A DNA stretch of 64,000 nucleotides from Cunninghamia lanceolata. Lineage: Eukaryota; Streptophyta; Pinopsida; Cupressales; Cupressaceae. Within the stretch, counting starts at the first letter, position 1. Each line of letters opens with the position of its first letter. Shown here one piece after another: positions 59,896 through 64,000 of this stretch. A program made the translations under genes and the position numbers. The stretch lies in contig BSBN01000888.1 in NCBI GenBank assembly GCA_027924645.1, positions 13,461,001-13,525,000 on the forward strand, given 5' to 3'. The notes beneath the pieces were generated by a model that had not been told where the DNA came from, did no database searches, and saw only the letters and a list, made by a program, of their open reading frames with translations.

Positions 59896-59999
59896 CCCTG
59901 TCCCTGTTGGCTATCCTGGTCCATTGGATGGCATACTTCCGGCATACGGGAGCTCAACTCCTATCAGAGTTAAACGCCTATCGGCGTAATTATTAGTGT

Positions 60000-62990
60000 A
60001 ATAGTGCCTCTTGTCGTGTTACTATCCTGTTGCACACAATCGCATGTATGCAATTATTGACGTTGAGCAATGACCTATGACCATAAGGGATAATGGGTGC
60101 ATAATGGTTCTTTATGGTCTTCGCTTTAGATAGTAGGGATGATTTAATAGTTTCTAAATGAAAATATTTGAGAGTGAAGATTAGGTGATTGTGAAAGAAG
60201 TGGTATCGACAATAATAGAGGCGTAAGGGGAGATTTAATGGAAGGTTTTGTTTTGGTCTATGATGTCCATGGTGGTCCTAGAAGATGTGTGTTGGATTGT
60301 GCTTATGCTCCTTTTCTAATGATTATCTTTTGTATGTTTCATTTAAAATTTGTCTTTTTAAATACTTTTAGTCTATTTTTAGTTATTTGGAGTCTATTTC
60401 TAGTTATTTGGAATCAAATTAGGGTTCAAATTAAGGTTTGCAAGAGAAGAGAGAAGTGTCTAGGGAGAAAATGACATTTTAAATTGTGAGGATGCCATTG
60501 TGCATTGCACTCTCTAGATAGATGAACATGCTATGTTAGAATGTAAAGTGGGGAAATGAATAAGGAATAGCTATAAGAAGATGCTTAATTGATGTGAATT
60601 TAATTTTACATACATACCATGAACTAAAAGATAAAGTGAAATTCTAAAGAACAAAACGAAATTATTTAACTAAATTAAAAAACGCTTTTATTCATCTACC
60701 TAAATTATAGAAAAATCATAAACACTACTTAATAAAAATCATAAATTATGTATAAAAAGAAAAAAAATTGAAAATATACAGTTAGAAAAATTAAAGACAT
60801 ACTTTTTATCTCTATAATCTCTTTAAAAAGAATAAAAAACAATCTTACATGTAAAAAATATTCATTAATTCTCCATCAAATGGGTAAGAAGAGTCTTCCC
60901 ACCCCACAAAAAACGATTGTATTGAAAAATTAAAAAAATAATTTTAAAATCTAGAGGAAATAATGTTAGTTTTTATTTATTACGAATAAGAAGATGCATC
61001 ATTAATATTTTAAAAGGAATAGGAAGATGTCAATGTTTCTTGACTTACTATTTCACTGTGACCATTTTAATTTTTTGAAGGTAATGTTAAACATAGAATC
61101 ATTATTAAAATATAAGAAAATAATTATCATAAACACTCAGTAGATTTGAGTATGAGATATATCCTTCATTTGAAATAATATTAAATTATTTAATTTAAGT
61201 GAAATTATTTTTAAAATATAAAAATATGAGAATATTTTTAGTATTATAGAACTTATGTTACATTATAAATATGGTAATGGATTATAATAATGATGTATAT
61301 TTGTAAAGTAAAATTGTGCATTCTTTGTGTGTTTTTCCTTTTGTCTTGTACTTATTTTAGCCTTGTTGTTAATTATGTTGCTTTAGAGTAAATAATTTGA
61401 AAGTTATTGTGCAAGTTGATAGAATCCATCTCTAACCATGTTTTTTAACTAGTCTAACACCTATGGTTTAGACCTAACTTTGATCCCATTAGTTTTCCTT
61501 CTTTGGATTTGATTACTATCACAATTTTGTCCCCTAGATAGAATCATCGGTGTGCTTCTATCCACTTTGACTATTGCTTGTTTCCTCATTCCTCAAGCAA
61601 ACTTCGGTCCAAAATATGACCATTGCTATTGAGCTTGAGCATAAATCTTTTAAAATTAAACACTTAGGATTGCATATTTATAGAAAACTCCTAGGATATT
61701 TTAACATATATCACATCATCAAAGAGAATTCATATCTAGAGAATTAAAAAGGCCTCAAAAATGATCATGAAATAATCTAAGATCATTAACACCTTTACAC
61801 TCAGTTTCATCTAGTTGTCATCATTTTATCTTGTCATTAATCATTATGGAGATAGTTACAAAAGGAATTGACTAAGATGCAAGGGGAATGTCAGAATCCT
61901 TCCACACCCTAGTATCGTAGGTTCATTGAAGTTGTTCATAAACATTGTCTTGACTTAACAAAGGTTAAATAATAAAAGGAACAAAATTTAAGGCAAGTGA
62001 CAAGAACAAACATGATCACGCCTTTTAGGTAGGATCACACTTATTAAATAAGATTTTAGGTAAACATAATCAAACTATTAATTTTAACTAATTGATTTAT
62101 AGAATCCGTAAACACATATTCATGAATATCTAAAGATTGCAAGTGGATTACTATTACAAGAATGCAATTATAGCTAGATCATAACCACATTGCCCTTGGA
62201 GGTCCTGGGTCACTTTAAACCTTTCATTTTTATTTATGCTTTACCTATCTTGTATTAGCATCAACTCATTTATTCTAGTTTAGATCTAATTTATTTGATT
62301 AATCATTAATTTATATTAGCATAAAATTTAGAAACGGATAATACCTTAAGGTTATTTTATGCCTCTTTAGTATTTATCTTTGGATATTTTCTACTCTAAC
62401 TAGAATCCATTCTTTAAAGACAATGGTGAATAGAAAAAAATATGTTGAACAAATAATCATTCTAAAAAATATCATTTAATTTAATTAAAATTATTTTTAA
62501 AGATATTTAGATGGGAAGAGAAGATTTTAAGTATAAAAGATATAAGTTTAGATGATAAATACATACACTAATTTAATTTTTTATTCACCATATTTATTTG
62601 AGATAGTCAAAACTTTTAATAGGGGATCACTTTGTATAATTTGAACCCTAACAATAATTCTATAATCACTAGTTCCTAGCATTAAACTACAACTTCACTA
62701 ACTAAATTAATTTTATTTATATAATATTATAAAGCATAAAAGCGCATGTACTCTAACATTTTTCACTTTTGTTTTACATTAGTTGACATACACATTTAAG
62801 TTAGATCCAGGGGATCCTTTTAGAATTAACCAACATTTGAGTTTACTTGTGGCCCCAAGTCCTAAAATCACTCAAGAATTATGTGTCTAGATTTGTGTAT
62901 TTAAAGGAATCATCCCTATGTAATTTTAACATCAATACATAATGATACAATCATATTAGATAAAAGTAGTACAACACATTTGCATATATA
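60000..62990. other. AT-rich spacer, no gene recognised
   Basis: About 3 kb of AT-rich sequence with only short chance ORFs, no RNA gene and no clear repeat structure. Confidence 0.6.
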
Positions 62991-62993
62991 TAT

Positions 62994-63604
62994 AACCCTT
63001 TTTATAGGTCTAGTACAACAACCTCCTTTGCTACACCTACATTCAACATTAACTTTCATGGTCACTCTATGTATATATTGTTAACTTATTGAAGAAACTT
63101 AAATAAAAAATTCAACCCTAGCATAGCTTTCCCATGGTGCTTCTTAGAAGAACCATCATTTTCATTACATAAAGAAAATACCAAGTGAAAGGTAACAAAG
63201 ATCTACCTTTATCCAGTACAAGATTGTAGGTTTGTAGGATACGATAGCAATTATGTAGGAAACAATCATGGTTTAGTAGGATAAAATTGATATTATGAAC
63301 CTTTTTAAAGGGCTAGCACAACAACCTCCTTTGTCTACACATACATTCAACATTAACTTTCATGGTCACTCTATGTACATATATTGTTAACTTATTCAAG
63401 AAACTTAAATAAAAAATTCAACCCTAGCATATCTTTCCCATGGTGCTTCTTAGAAGCACCATCATTTTCCTTACATAAAGAAAATACCAAGTGAAAGGTA
63501 ACAAAGATCTAGCTTTATTCGGTACAAAATTGTAGGTTTGTAGGATAGGACAACAATTATGTAGGAAATAATCATGGTTTAGTAGGATAAAATAGATATT
63601 ATGA
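62994..63604. repeat. Tandem duplication, 303-bp unit
   Basis: ACAACAACCTCCTTTG occurs at 63015 and 63318. The two copies stay collinear through TCAACATTAACTTTCATGGT, CCCATGGTGCTTCTTAGAAG and AATCATGGTTTAGTAGGATA, at roughly 95% identity by eye. A recent local event. Confidence 0.93.
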
Positions 63605-64000
63605 TTTCATATTAGAATTTTACTTTCTTAGGATTGAGTCATTGCAACCTTATGATTAGTAATTTAATTCCAAATTCTAGATTACATTGCTCTATTAAAT
63701 TATACATTCTAGTTAGTTCATATTTCAAGGTATACAAAACCCTAGACCCTTTCATTTCAATTCACCATATATCAATTTACATTATTAGTAAGTTTAATAA
63801 ATCATGTTTAAAAATCAACTCCTTATATATCTAGAGGATTAAACCACACTTTAATTTATTATATGTCTAGGTATTTATGTAGAGGGTGGGTTTCTTTCCT
63901 CTATACTTTGGTGAACTCATACCTTACATTCCTAGCCCATTGGATTAAATAAGTTTGATCTTTTGAGTTTCAAATCTGATTAATATATTTTTCACATTAT
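63605..64000. other. Spacer to window edge
   Basis: AT-rich, nothing recognised. Confidence 0.5.

Overview
This window is nuclear plant DNA: TTTAGGG-type telomere-like repeats, GT-AG introns, Ty1/copia and Ty3/gypsy retroelements primed by an initiator-Met tRNA-like site, a tau-class glutathione transferase and fragments of PLS-type PPR genes. The AT-rich sequence, the sparse genes, the layers of old nested transposons and the style of the PPR and PIF1 fragments suggest a gymnosperm, most likely a conifer. That assignment is inferred from family resemblance, not from a search.

Layout. 1-2330 is a degenerate interstitial telomere-like array. 4694-7775 is a decayed plus-strand gene resembling a DDE/RNase-H-fold transposase-like family. 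7975-10719 holds two unrelated tandem arrays (about 70-77 bp and about 358 bp units). 12345-15322 is a decayed minus-strand gene of many short phase-0 exons, with a CpG-rich palindrome cluster about 100 bp upstream. 17013-24500 is the 3' part of a Ty3/gypsy element whose pol is followed by a very large accessory ORF in the position of env, itself interrupted by a probable solo LTR. 25205-32047 is an LTR-like repeat split by a 6.4-kb terminal-inverted-repeat element with subterminal palindromes and a core of GA and telomere-like arrays. 34232-39038 and 39039-46030 are two related copia elements on opposite strands, joined tail to tail; the second is split by a 2.85-kb insertion with a 5-bp target duplication.

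Only one gene looks intact: the two-exon tau glutathione transferase at 49568-50405 (minus), with a TATA box and a palindromic bZIP-type site upstream. Beyond it lie a frameshifted PIF1-like helicase (54244-55490), a 154-bp MITE with an 8-bp target duplication (56421-56574), a PPR pseudogene (56885-57300), one unrecognised minus-strand exon (59330-59675) and a 303-bp tandem duplication (62994-63604).

No set of genes here forms a pathway. Most of the window records successive insertions and their decay, much of it C-to-T as expected from methylated cytosine. The least familiar objects are the 6.4-kb element with palindromic subterminal motifs, the gypsy accessory ORF with its own possible splice acceptor, and the two decayed genes at 4.7-15.3 kb.
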